Shown: piece after piece, positions 1-10,681 of the stretch
Layout of the letters: the number at the start of each line of letters is the position of its first letter
Position numbering within the stretch: the stretch's first letter is position 1
NCBI GenBank assembly: GCA_021773565.1
Contig: JAJFJZ010000025.1
Location: 248,001 to 312,000 of the forward strand
Direction: 5' to 3'
Source: Gammaproteobacteria bacterium
GTDB taxonomy: Bacteria; Pseudomonadota; Gammaproteobacteria; Pseudomonadales; Azotimanducaceae
DNA length: 64,000 bases
Position numbers and translations under genes: made by a program
The notes under the pieces: generated by a model
What the model was told of the DNA's origin: nothing
The model's database searches: none
Seen by the model: only the letters and a program-made list of their open reading frames with translations

Positions 1-743
1 CCTCAAAACCCGCAGCGAAAGTGCTGAGCGATAAATTGCCGGATAAAACGCATCACGGATGGAAATATTTGAGTGTCGGACCCGACGGTTATCTCTATGT
101 ACCAATCGGTGCACCCTGCAATATTTGTCTATCTGATAACCCGGTGTTTGCAAGTATTCAACGTATGAATCCGCAATTCGGAACCCTGTCTACCTATGCC
201 GAGGGCATACGCAATAGCGTTGGCCTCGCGTGGCACCCCGACACAGGCAGGCTCTGGTTCACTGACAATGGCCGGGATATGCTCGGGGATGATGTACCTG
301 CTGAAGAGATAAATGAAGTTACGGCTGTAGGGGCACATTACGGCTACCCTTACATTCATGCGGGAGAAATTCCCGATCCGGAATTTGGTAAAGGTAAAAG
401 TACAGAAGATTTTGTTCGGCCGGAACACAAGATACAGGCTCATTCGGCAGCCCTGGGTATCAGCTTTTACACGGGAAACAAGTTTCCGGACCTATACCAC
501 CATGCCTTGTTTATAGCTGAGCACGGATCCTGGAATCGCAAGCAAAAAGTCGGATATCAGGTCTCTGTTCTACGCTTTGAAGCAGACAAAAAAATATACG
601 AACCATTCATAACCGGCTGGTTAACGGGAGAAAATAACTGGGGTCGACCCAATGACGTACTGGTAACACCCAACGGTGACCTGCTAATCTCGGACGATCA
701 GGCCGGTGCCATTTATCGTGTCAGTTACACCCCACCAGGGTAA
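1..743 (+). CDS. PQQ-type sugar (sorbosone) dehydrogenase-like protein, 5' truncated by window edge
   Basis: The reading frame is open from the left edge (first full codon at 3), so the GTG at 21 is probably internal and the true start lies outside. What remains is the C-terminal two thirds of a six-bladed beta-propeller of the glucose/sorbosone dehydrogenase family. Visible motifs are HHGWKYLSVGPDGYLY, a CxxC pair (PCNIC), TDNGRDMLGDD, HGSWNR and a final SDDQAGAIYRV blade. The protein stops after the propeller, without a cytochrome domain. It is clearly paralogous to the dehydrogenase at 16933-18504, sharing the CxxC, TDNGRD and HGSWNR motifs in the same order. Family members are usually periplasmic and oxidise sugars or aldehydes with PQQ; the substrate cannot be read from sequence. 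It converges on ligA with a 24-nt gap. Confidence 0.8.
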   Translation, partial: SKPAAKVLSDKLPDKTHHGWKYLSVGPDGYLYVPIGAPCNICLSDNPVFASIQRMNPQFGTLSTYAEGIRNSVGLAWHPDTGRLWFTDNGRDMLGDDVPAEEINEVTAVGAHYGYPYIHAGEIPDPEFGKGKSTEDFVRPEHKIQAHSAALGISFYTGNKFPDLYHHALFIAEHGSWNRKQKVGYQVSVLRFEADKKIYEPFITGWLTGENNWGRPNDVLVTPNGDLLISDDQAGAIYRVSYTPPG

Positions 744-767
744 GTAAACTCGATTCAAGCAAGGATA

Positions 768-2840
<2,073 letters not shown>

Positions 2841-3767
2841 TCATGCCTGCCGGGACATGCACTTTCGAGTGTGGTCGTGAATTCTCAGCCGACAGTGTTC
2901 TATAGTTTGCGTGGTCATAACACTCATACTTTCATCTCTAAGATCGCCACCCAGCGTTGTAGCTATATCCTGCGCCACTGACAACATATCCTCGAAACTC
3001 GCTATAGCATTTTGCGGGCCGGGTAACTGTAGAAATAAACTAACGCCTGGGGTCTGGTAGGTATCAATATCACTCAACTCAAAGCATCCTGGCTCCAGCG
3101 CACTGGCAACACTGAACTGGATTGATTTTGTCATGGGATCCTGGCGATGAAAAATACTCATAAAGCCATACTTCATGCCGTTGCGCATGAACATTTCAAC
3201 CAGATCACTGCCTTCAAAAACACCTTTATTAAGCGCAAAAATATTTATCACAATAAGTTCTTCAACGTCCTGCACCCTATTGGATTCTTCACGTGGTTCA
3301 GCTTTTTTTCGTGGCCCGAAAAGTCCATCTGACTTTTTCACATCCTGACGCGGCTCTGCCACAATGGCATCGCCTTCCAGATCAAAACTGGACTGGTCAC
3401 CACCGGAAGAAACCCTGACTGGGCTGGCACTCTTACTAACGGGTTTTGCTGAAACCTTGTCTCTTGATGGGACCACAGGTGTCATCAACACGTCCGTTTC
3501 ATCAATGGAACCAGCCTGCTGCACGTCGAGACTGCCAGCGTCCACAGTTTTCCGGGAAGCTGTTTTTTCGCTGCGCCTGCGTGCCCCCCCGTTGGGAAGT
3601 TCAGAACGTAACAAATCCAGTTCATCAAATTCCCCGCGTGGCAGGTTTTGGTCGATGGCCATGCGAAGCGTGCCATTTCGATTGCGTAATGCCAGCCAAA
3701 AGCCATGTGCCACAACGGCAAGTAACAGGGCACCGCCCCCAATAAGAATCCAGTCTTTAATATCCAT
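2841..3767 (-). CDS. zipA: Cell division protein ZipA
   Basis: Inner-membrane division protein that tethers FtsZ at the septum. The 308-aa product has one N-terminal transmembrane segment (about residues 5-27), a charged and proline/serine-rich linker (about 50-165), and the C-terminal ZipA/FtsZ-binding domain (about 170-300, from EELIVINIFAL through GVSLFLQLPGP). The N-out topology and three-part layout match the family. It sits between smc and ligA, as in pseudomonads. Its C-terminal domain marks the window as gammaproteobacterial, since ZipA is largely confined to that class. Confidence 0.93.
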   Translation of the reverse strand: MDIKDWILIGGGALLLAVVAHGFWLALRNRNGTLRMAIDQNLPRGEFDELDLLRSELPNGGARRRSEKTASRKTVDAGSLDVQQAGSIDETDVLMTPVVPSRDKVSAKPVSKSASPVRVSSGGDQSSFDLEGDAIVAEPRQDVKKSDGLFGPRKKAEPREESNRVQDVEELIVINIFALNKGVFEGSDLVEMFMRNGMKYGFMSIFHRQDPMTKSIQFSVASALEPGCFELSDIDTYQTPGVSLFLQLPGPQNAIASFEDMLSVAQDIATTLGGDLRDESMSVMTTQTIEHCRLRIHDHTRKCMSRQA

Positions 3768-3820
3768 ATTTTTGTTTACGCTCCTAATCCATGAACGGTT
3801 ATCAAGCCGGTACTGTTGTT

Positions 3821-6800
3821 TTATACTGCAGCGAGCTCTGCCGCTTCCTCAACATCAACTGAAACGAGTCTGGAAACACCAGGCTCGTTCATGGTCACTC
3901 CCATCAAGTGATCAGCCATTTCCATGGTAATTTTGTTATGCGTGATGATGATAAATTGCACGGCTTCCGACATTTCGTTAATTAGTCGCGCAAATCGTTG
4001 AACATTAGAATCATCAAGCGGCGCATCTACCTCATCCAGCAAACAAACCGGGCTGGGATTGAGTTTGAATATGGAGAATATCAGCGCAATGGCGGTCATC
4101 GCTTTTTCGCCGCCAGATAATAAATGCACACTTGAATTTCGTTTGCCTGGAGGCCTTGCCATCAAACTGATTCCTGTGTCCAGTAGATCCTCGCCTGTCA
4201 TTTCCAGATAGGCATGCCCCCCTCCGAAAACCTTGGGAAACAACTCACCCAGATTGGCATTTACCTCTTCATAGGTTTCTTTAAAACGGGAACGGGTTTC
4301 ACGATCAATTTTACGAATAGCGTTTCTCAGGGTCTCCAACGCGGACATCAAATCGTCATTTTGTGCATCCAGATAACTCAAGCGCTCGGACTGGCTTTTG
4401 AATTCCTCAATAGCGGCCAGGTTTATAGGTCCGAGTCGCTCGATACGTCGTACCAGCTTCTCAAGGGTTTCAGTCCATTCAACATCGCTCGCGCCTTCGG
4501 GCAGGGACTGTTTGATATCCGCCAATTCCAGACCTGTTTCCGATATTTGTTCTTTTATACCCTGATGGGTAACTACCTGTCCCTGACGATCAATACGTGC
4601 CTGTTCAATACTTGAGCGCACGGCTTCAACAGCAGCTTCTTTCTCACCTCTAGATGATTCCTGTTCGCGCACCTTGGTCTCGGACTGCTCCAGTTGAATT
4701 CGCACTGCGCCCAAATCCTGTTCCACTTTTATTCGGCTGGTCAGTTTTTCCGTAAGTTCCTGTTGCAGTTGCGGCAGAGGCGTTTTGCTGTCGCTTATGC
4801 TCTTATCCAGATCCTGTTTGCGCTGAGCCAACTCATCTTGTTGCATTACCAATCTTTGACGGGCGGTCTCTGTGGCTTGCAAACGTGTTTCTATTCCCTG
4901 AACGCGTGCACTAACGGCATGGTATTGATCGCGATCACTTCTCGCCTTCTGGCGTATAGATTCCAGCTGACGCGTGCTGTCCTCACGCTGGCTTTGTTTG
5001 TTGTTCCCTTCGCTCTCCAGTTTTTCAAGGGCAAGAACTGCAATCGTCAGTGCTTCCCGCGCCTGATTCAGTCCTTCGGTTTCATGGCTTATCTGCTCGG
5101 TGATATCCGATCGTTCCCGCTCAAGGCGCACGCGCCGGGCATCTGCCTCTTCCAGTCGTACTTTGTGGACGCCGTGGTCTGCTCGCAAGTGTCCAAGCTT
5201 CTGGCTGGCTTCGTTGGCCTGTTTTTGTTGCAACTCACGGGCGGCCTCCAGTTCTTCAAGGTTTTTCCTACCATGGGTGATCTTCAACTGGAGATCATTG
5301 AGTTTTTGTTCAGCAGCTTCTACTTCGATGCTCAGGCTTTCCAGGTCACGTCCACGCTGAATGATTCCCGAGTCTTCGGGATCTGCCTTGTCAACGCTTG
5401 CCCAATCGCAGCCTAACCACACCCCGGAACGGGTAATTATACTTTCACCCGGTTTTAGGCTGGCGCGGTGTTGCTGGGCGACCTCCAGTGATTCCGCTGC
5501 AAACACATTGTGTAACAACGAGCCGAGTTCCTGGTCAGAACGCACAAAAGTGGCTAGCTGTGGCAAATCACTCTCAGAAACATCAACAGCGCCTGCATCC
5601 AGAAGCAACACTGAACCCTGTTTAAGCGCCTCAAGTTTATCCAGATGTTTATCCAGGTTTTCTACACAGATTCCTTTCAGACGATCGCCAAGCGCCATTT
5701 CAACCGCAAGTTCCCAACCTGCAACAACCGTTAGCTTGTCTCCAACCCGCGGTGCGTCTATCAGGGACTGCCGCTTGATCCAGTCCTCGGACAAACCGGT
5801 CTGGCGCCCCAGGGCAGCAGCCTGAACCGCTTCCAGTGCGGCAAGAGCATGGCGAAGTTTTTGCACCTTTGCGCGTTCTTCCTCCACTTTGCGTTCGGTT
5901 TCGCGCAAATCTGTGCGAGCCTTGGCCAGTTGTAGAATACTGTTACCAATTTCACTCTCTACCCGGGTTAACGCAGTTTCCAGTTCGTAAATTTCCAGGG
6001 CAAGGTTTCTTACTTTTCCATCGGAGCTGGTAAGCTCTCCGGGATCTTCACTTTCCAGGCCCTGCATGCGTCCACGCAAGCGTACTATCACTTGCTCAAG
6101 GTGTTCTATGCTGGAGGCCTGAACTTCTGCATCGCGCCTGAGCTCGGATCGCTCAAGACTGAATTTTTCCCAGTCTTCCTGTTGATGGCGCACAGTTTCT
6201 TCAATTTCCACGAGCAGCGCGTTGGATGTTTTATCACTGTGTGCCGCCAATTCGAGATCGGGGCGCAAGTCGACGAGCTCCGCATTGAGCTGGCTGATTT
6301 GCTCATCATCCATCTTAAGCTGCCGGGTCGTTTCATGACTTCGCTGTGCGACTGATTCCAGATCCAGTTCCAACTGGGAGACCCGCTGTTCATTAAACTG
6401 TACAGCCTCCTCAATGCGCGCAATATCAGCACCGAGCTGATAATACCTGCCCTGAACGGAATTAAACTGATCGCTATGCCCGGTATGGTCCAGTCGCAAT
6501 TTTTCAATCGCAGTATCCAGTGACTGACGTGCGGCCTGTGCTTTTTCCAGTTCAACTTCCAAAGCCCTGATTCGGGCTTCTCGTTGCTCCAGTTCCAATT
6601 CAATTTTTATCAGTCGCAAAGCATACAATTCTGCCCGCGCCTTGCGCTCCTGAATCTTGAATTCGCGGTACTTTTCTGCCGCTGCTGCCTGTCTTTTAAG
6701 ATGATTGAGCTGCCGTCCGAGCTCTTCTCGAATGTCATTCAGTCGATCGAGGTTTTCTCGCGTATGTTTAATCCGGTTTTCAGTTTCGCGCCGCCGTTCC

Positions 6801-7321
6801 TTGTATTTGGATATTCCGGCAGCTTCTTCCAGAAATACCCTCAACTCATCTGGCTTGGATTCAACCAGCTGGCTGATCATTCCCTGCTCGATAATGGAGT
6901 AACTGCGCGGCCCGAACCCGGTGCCCAGAAAAACATCCTGGATATCACGGCGCCGACATTTTGTACCGTTTAAAAAATAAGTGGAACTCGCGTCCCGGGT
7001 GACAAGACGTCGAAGTGCTATCTCACTATAAGCGGCATATTCACCACCGATACGGCCATCAGAATTATCAAATACCAGTTCTACGCTACACTGAACTGTA
7101 GGTTTGCGTGTAGAAGACCCGCTAAAAATCACATCGGTTATGGAGTCGGCACGCAATTGTTTTGCTGAGCTCTCGCCCATTACCCAGCGAACAGCATCAA
7201 TTACATTGGATTTACCACAGCCGTTTGGACCAACAACTGCGCTACGATTGCGGGGAAACGCCACCGTAGTGGGATCAACGAATGACTTAAACCCGGCTAA
7301 CTTTATTTGCTTTAGACGCAT
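3821..7321 (-). CDS. smc: Chromosome partition protein SMC
   Basis: Condensin ATPase that, with ScpA and ScpB (not in this window), loops and segregates the chromosome. The 1,166-aa product has an N-terminal Walker A (GPNGCGKSN, about 31-39), a long coiled coil, a hinge near residues 510-640 (starting about GDKLTVVAGWE), a second coiled coil, and the C-terminal ABC signature LLSGGEKAM plus Walker B LLDEVDAPLDD. It starts at ATG 7321. A canonical SMC rather than MukB fits Pseudomonas-like and other gammaproteobacteria outside the enteric/vibrio group. The following zipA starts 53 nt after its stop. Confidence 0.97.
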   Translation of the reverse strand: MRLKQIKLAGFKSFVDPTTVAFPRNRSAVVGPNGCGKSNVIDAVRWVMGESSAKQLRADSITDVIFSGSSTRKPTVQCSVELVFDNSDGRIGGEYAAYSEIALRRLVTRDASSTYFLNGTKCRRRDIQDVFLGTGFGPRSYSIIEQGMISQLVESKPDELRVFLEEAAGISKYKERRRETENRIKHTRENLDRLNDIREELGRQLNHLKRQAAAAEKYREFKIQERKARAELYALRLIKIELELEQREARIRALEVELEKAQAARQSLDTAIEKLRLDHTGHSDQFNSVQGRYYQLGADIARIEEAVQFNEQRVSQLELDLESVAQRSHETTRQLKMDDEQISQLNAELVDLRPDLELAAHSDKTSNALLVEIEETVRHQQEDWEKFSLERSELRRDAEVQASSIEHLEQVIVRLRGRMQGLESEDPGELTSSDGKVRNLALEIYELETALTRVESEIGNSILQLAKARTDLRETERKVEEERAKVQKLRHALAALEAVQAAALGRQTGLSEDWIKRQSLIDAPRVGDKLTVVAGWELAVEMALGDRLKGICVENLDKHLDKLEALKQGSVLLLDAGAVDVSESDLPQLATFVRSDQELGSLLHNVFAAESLEVAQQHRASLKPGESIITRSGVWLGCDWASVDKADPEDSGIIQRGRDLESLSIEVEAAEQKLNDLQLKITHGRKNLEELEAARELQQKQANEASQKLGHLRADHGVHKVRLEEADARRVRLERERSDITEQISHETEGLNQAREALTIAVLALEKLESEGNNKQSQREDSTRQLESIRQKARSDRDQYHAVSARVQGIETRLQATETARQRLVMQQDELAQRKQDLDKSISDSKTPLPQLQQELTEKLTSRIKVEQDLGAVRIQLEQSETKVREQESSRGEKEAAVEAVRSSIEQARIDRQGQVVTHQGIKEQISETGLELADIKQSLPEGASDVEWTETLEKLVRRIERLGPINLAAIEEFKSQSERLSYLDAQNDDLMSALETLRNAIRKIDRETRSRFKETYEEVNANLGELFPKVFGGGHAYLEMTGEDLLDTGISLMARPPGKRNSSVHLLSGGEKAMTAIALIFSIFKLNPSPVCLLDEVDAPLDDSNVQRFARLINEMSEAVQFIIITHNKITMEMADHLMGVTMNEPGVSRLVSVDVEEAAELAAV

Positions 7322-7521
7322 ATTGTAACTGGTACTCTACAGCCCACCTTGAGTCGCCCGCTTTATTGACGATCTTTCAGTGGCAATATATTTACTTCAC
7401 GTCCCTCAAGCGCAGCTTTAGGACCCTCTCGGGGGGTCTTTGGGTAAGCCTTCCTCCGCCGCGCTAGTTTACTGGAGTACCACAAAAAACACTAGGGAAG
7501 CCCAGACAAATTATAGTTCGC
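7322..7521 (-). promoter_or_regulatory. Leader/promoter region between gntR and smc with a small hairpin
   Basis: This 200-nt gap on the minus strand holds a perfect TATAAT -10-like hexamer (7515 to 7510), just after the gntR stop but without a convincing -35 box. It also holds a hairpin at 7420-7440: arms AGGACCC and GGGTCTT around a 7-nt loop, with one G-T pair. No T-run follows the hairpin on the minus strand, so it is not a canonical terminator for gntR. It could be a leader structure of the smc transcript. Both calls are weak. Confidence 0.3.
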
Positions 7522-8196
7522 CTAATGAATCGAGATATCCAGCGCCAGTGTTTTTTCGGCTTTGTAATGTCGCAGAACGAGGTTTTCTATGCGCATCACA
7601 TCATTTTCAATCATGGCATGCTTTATGGATTGGCCAAACACCAGGGAAGCCGCCGGATTAAACGAGGGGTGTTGCGTAGCCATGTAAATGAGGCGCTGTC
7701 CGGCCGGCATTATGGCCCGTATAACTGCTTCGAGATAGGAATTGGTTTCCACCCTGAATGCAGCCTCGATAAGGCCGACTCGGCCAGCCACGAACTCAGC
7801 AACCTTTTCGTCCCCTTCAAGTGCGTCACTTGCTCGCATACGGGTAATTGCAGCATCAAAAGACTTAAGAACGTCTGTTCCAGAGCCGTTATGGCACTTG
7901 CGGGATACCCGGGAGAACAGGGATCCCAGTAATTCCGCTGTCAAGTCTGACAGGTCTTCGATTTGCGCGCGTGTCACATCGCGCACAATTGCACCCCTAC
8001 GGGGTACTATTTCGATTAAATGTCTGTTTTCAAGTATCAATAATGCCTCTCTTACGGATCCTCGAGAGACGCCCAGGTTTTTTGCTACCTTTAGCTCCTG
8101 AATACGCTCGGTCGGCGCCAGCCGTCCAAAGATTATTTCGTCTTCCAAATGGTCAGCAATTTGCTCCGTCAAGCTCTGTGCGGGTTTAAACTCCAT
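7522..8196 (-). CDS. GntR-family (FadR/FCD-type) transcriptional regulator
   Basis: The 224-aa protein has an N-terminal winged helix typical of GntR (about residues 5-75, with ELKVAKNLGVSRGSVREALL as recognition core and RRGAIV as wing) and an all-helical C-terminal ligand domain of FadR/FCD type. The ATG start is preceded by GGAG at an 8-nt spacing. It is directly upstream of smc on the same strand. A GntR gene occupies this place in Pseudomonas as well, so the linkage is old, though a role in chromosome biology is not shown. The ligand is unknown. Confidence 0.85.
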   Translation of the reverse strand: MEFKPAQSLTEQIADHLEDEIIFGRLAPTERIQELKVAKNLGVSRGSVREALLILENRHLIEIVPRRGAIVRDVTRAQIEDLSDLTAELLGSLFSRVSRKCHNGSGTDVLKSFDAAITRMRASDALEGDEKVAEFVAGRVGLIEAAFRVETNSYLEAVIRAIMPAGQRLIYMATQHPSFNPAASLVFGQSIKHAMIENDVMRIENLVLRHYKAEKTLALDISIH

Positions 8197-8252
8197 ATGT
8201 GTACTCCGGGTCTTGTCATCTGAGTGTGTTACCTTTCTGCTTATTACTATTT

Positions 8253-8283
8253 TTTATAATTATTATTTTATTATTATGATCAA
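8253..8283 (-). promoter_or_regulatory. Candidate promoter of gntR
   Basis: On the minus strand TTGATC (8283-8278) is followed after 17-19 nt by the overlapping hexamers ATTATA, TTATAA and TATAAA (8260-8253), in a very AT-rich stretch about 60 nt upstream of the gntR ATG. The -35 matches four of six consensus positions. The rest of the 171-nt gap to ccmI shows no gene. Confidence 0.3.
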
Positions 8284-8367
8284 GGTGTTAACTATCTCAC
8301 CCCGTCTCGTGCAGATCCGTCATGCGGCCTGTCATCTTGTTATATCGCTATTCTCTTATGCTTTTGT

Positions 8368-9630
8368 CTAAGGTTCAAGTCGTAGAACAATTGGCGCATC
8401 CGATCGTGCAACAACGATATCCCCCAGGCGAGTTTCAATATCTCCGGGTTGCAGGGATGGCTGACCGGAATAGCTCAGGCGGGCAACCAATTCAACAGTC
8501 TCAAACTGACTGAGAAGCCGACTTTGCACCATGGCATCGGCATCGGTAAATTGTAGCTCTACCGGCAAATCACCTACCCTCAGTCGCTTAACGGCTAATG
8601 GCATAGGCATACCGCCCTGTTCACGCGCAATCACAAACACCACCGTATCTGCAGAGGCTTGAATAGAAGGATCAAGGCTAAGCTGTACCAAAATGCGAGC
8701 ACCTTCCCCATTTTGTTCAACACCGTTATCGGTACCGGCTGACAAATCCGTATTGGAGACAGGATTGCCAGACGCCATCTCGCGTGCTCGTTGTATTCCT
8801 GAGCGAAAACTCTCAGCGCGTTGCCCGGTCAGGCCACCCGCCAGACCCTGTTCAAGATAACGAATAGCGGCACTCGCATCTCGAAGTTTAAAGGCTTCGA
8901 TCGCCAGCATTTCCAGAATCAGTGGTTGATGGGGTGCACGCTTGAGTATGTTTAACATCGCCGTGCGGTTTTCTGTACTAATATTCCCGTCATCAGCCAT
9001 ATACCGGGCCTGGGCAAGCGAAGTATCCACATTGACATCACCCCGAACCAGCGCACTCAACTTGCTAAACGCGCGTACCGCTTGCGGAAAAGACCCCTGT
9101 TTCAGATGCGCATGCCCCAGCAGATACCAGGAATTGGTGTCCTCTGCTTCAGATAGCAATCGGGAATTTAACAGTTGGATAAAGTCCTGCATTTCTTCAG
9201 CCGGGGCATCCTGCAGTTCCAGCACACGAGCGGCTTTTTGAAGTTCAATTTCTGGCCATGCTCCCAGTTGAGCATACATAAACAACGAGCAAAGGATGAT
9301 CACCAATGCACTGCATGCAGCCAGGGTAAGATGCATGCGCCCATTGAAGGGACCGGGTACATCTTTTTCACTGTCCGAAGCTCTTGTATCAACCAGCAGA
9401 CTCAGCCCCAGCTCTTCTTCAAGTTGCTTAAACTCGGATTGCTGGATTTGTCCCGCGGCCAACTCACTCTCCAGCTCCTGAAGCCGCGCTTCGTAAAGTT
9501 GCACATTAGTATCGCTTATATGTGCATTATCCTGATCATAGAACCCACCGCGCCGCAGGTAGGGCACCACCAGAAAACCAAGCGCGGGCAACAACAGCAG
9601 TACGAGCCAGAATTGAAATGACATGGACAC
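8368..9630 (-). CDS. ccmI: Cytochrome c biogenesis protein CcmI (TPR-containing)
   Basis: Apocytochrome c chaperone of System I maturation, delivering the apoprotein to the CcmF/CcmH ligation site. The 420-aa protein has two N-terminal membrane segments (about residues 5-25 and 95-115) separated by a cytoplasmic leucine-zipper-like helix, periplasmic TPR repeats (about 150-290), and the CcmI C-terminal beta domain (about 310-420, ILVQLSLDPS, PMPLAVKRL). The start shown is GTG immediately after the ccmH stop, with GGAG 5 nt upstream; an ATG two codons later (9624) is equally possible. It is the last gene of the ccm operon. Confidence 0.92.
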   Translation of the reverse strand: MSMSFQFWLVLLLLPALGFLVVPYLRRGGFYDQDNAHISDTNVQLYEARLQELESELAAGQIQQSEFKQLEEELGLSLLVDTRASDSEKDVPGPFNGRMHLTLAACSALVIILCSLFMYAQLGAWPEIELQKAARVLELQDAPAEEMQDFIQLLNSRLLSEAEDTNSWYLLGHAHLKQGSFPQAVRAFSKLSALVRGDVNVDTSLAQARYMADDGNISTENRTAMLNILKRAPHQPLILEMLAIEAFKLRDASAAIRYLEQGLAGGLTGQRAESFRSGIQRAREMASGNPVSNTDLSAGTDNGVEQNGEGARILVQLSLDPSIQASADTVVFVIAREQGGMPMPLAVKRLRVGDLPVELQFTDADAMVQSRLLSQFETVELVARLSYSGQPSLQPGDIETRLGDIVVARSDAPIVLRLEP

Positions 9631-10128
9631 CTATTCTCCAGACGGCGAGCGCTCGCCCCGGGCCAACAGCTGATCCAACTCGTTACGTTCCTCGTCCGTC
9701 ATGGCAGGTTCACGCTGCCCCAGAAAACGTCGCAAAAATGCCAGTCCCAATATTAGAAATACCAGTGGACCAAGCCACAATATCCAGGTATCTACCCTGA
9801 AGGGCGGATCGTACAATACAAAATCCCCATAACGACTCTGCATAAACCCGGAGATATACGCATCACTTTGTTCTTCCTTCACCATACGATGAATTTCCCG
9901 GCGCAAATCACTGGCAATTGGCCCATCAGACCCGGCAAGATTGGTATTCAGGCATTTCGGACACCTGAATATTGCTACCAGACTCTGGTAACGTGCTTCC
10001 TGTTCCACACTCTCAAATTCAAAAGCGTCTATTACACCTTGCGCCGCCATGCCGGGCGACAGCAGTGCCAGCAATAGAAGTACTGTTATGTAGCGCACGG
10101 GTAAGTAATTATTTTGAAAAAAATTCAT
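9631..10128 (-). CDS. ccmH: Cytochrome c maturation thiol reductase CcmH
   Basis: Periplasmic membrane-anchored thioredoxin-like subunit that handles the apocytochrome cysteines before haem attachment. The 165-aa protein has a signal peptide, the RCPKC motif (C56 and C59), the conserved YGDFVLYDPPF segment, and one C-terminal transmembrane helix (about 108-128). It is the short, single-domain form, with CcmI as a separate gene. Its ATG overlaps the end of ccmG by 4 nt, indicating translational coupling. Confidence 0.95.
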   Translation of the reverse strand: MNFFQNNYLPVRYITVLLLLALLSPGMAAQGVIDAFEFESVEQEARYQSLVAIFRCPKCLNTNLAGSDGPIASDLRREIHRMVKEEQSDAYISGFMQSRYGDFVLYDPPFRVDTWILWLGPLVFLILGLAFLRRFLGQREPAMTDEERNELDQLLARGERSPSGE

Positions 10129-10679
10129 CGCTGCTGATCCAAATCAAAATATTCGAGTTGTTCCAAACGGGGCCTGATTTCATCGCGCCAGATGCGCGCA
10201 TTTACTTCACCCACCCGCTTATACAGTATTTTGCCTTCAGCATTCAGCAAAAATGATTCCGGGGCCCCGTAAACGCCCAAATCTATACCCAGACGGCCAT
10301 CACGATCAATGATGTTATAAATGTAGGGGTCCCCGTAGGCAGCAAGCCAACGGCGGGCATTGTCCGGCTCATCCTTATAAACAACGCCAGCTATCTCGAG
10401 CCCAAATTGCTCCTTCAGCCGCATTAATTCCGCATGCTCGGCTTTACAGGTAGGACACCATGTGGCCCACACATTCACCAGCAAAATTTTTCCCTTCAGG
10501 TCTTCCTGTGTAAGCGTCTTTTCCGCGTCCTGCAAAGAAGGCAGCTCAAACCCGGGAAAGGGCTTCTGCAGCAATGCAGAAGGTAATATGTGTGGATCAT
10601 TCAGGGAGAACCCTAACCAGAGCATAACTACGAGCAGCAAAAAACCGCAGAGCGGCAAAAACAAGCGTAATCGGCCCAT
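10125..10679 (-). CDS. ccmG: Thiol:disulfide interchange protein CcmG (DsbE)
   Basis: Membrane-tethered periplasmic thioredoxin that keeps apocytochrome CxxCH cysteines reduced. The 184-aa protein has an N-terminal signal anchor (about residues 5-24) and a thioredoxin fold with active site WCPTC (C75, C78). The family-specific GVYGAPESFLL segment with the cis-proline follows. It lies between ccmF (2-nt gap) and ccmH (4-nt overlap). Confidence 0.96.
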   Translation of the reverse strand: MGRLRLFLPLCGFLLLVVMLWLGFSLNDPHILPSALLQKPFPGFELPSLQDAEKTLTQEDLKGKILLVNVWATWCPTCKAEHAELMRLKEQFGLEIAGVVYKDEPDNARRWLAAYGDPYIYNIIDRDGRLGIDLGVYGAPESFLLNAEGKILYKRVGEVNARIWRDEIRPRLEQLEYFDLDQQR

Positions 10680-10681
10680 GG

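Noticed and set aside
4694-5416. 240-codon plus-strand reading inside smc
   Set aside because: Antisense to the conserved SMC coiled coil, with no family resemblance; several overlapping antisense readings occur there, as expected from its codon bias.
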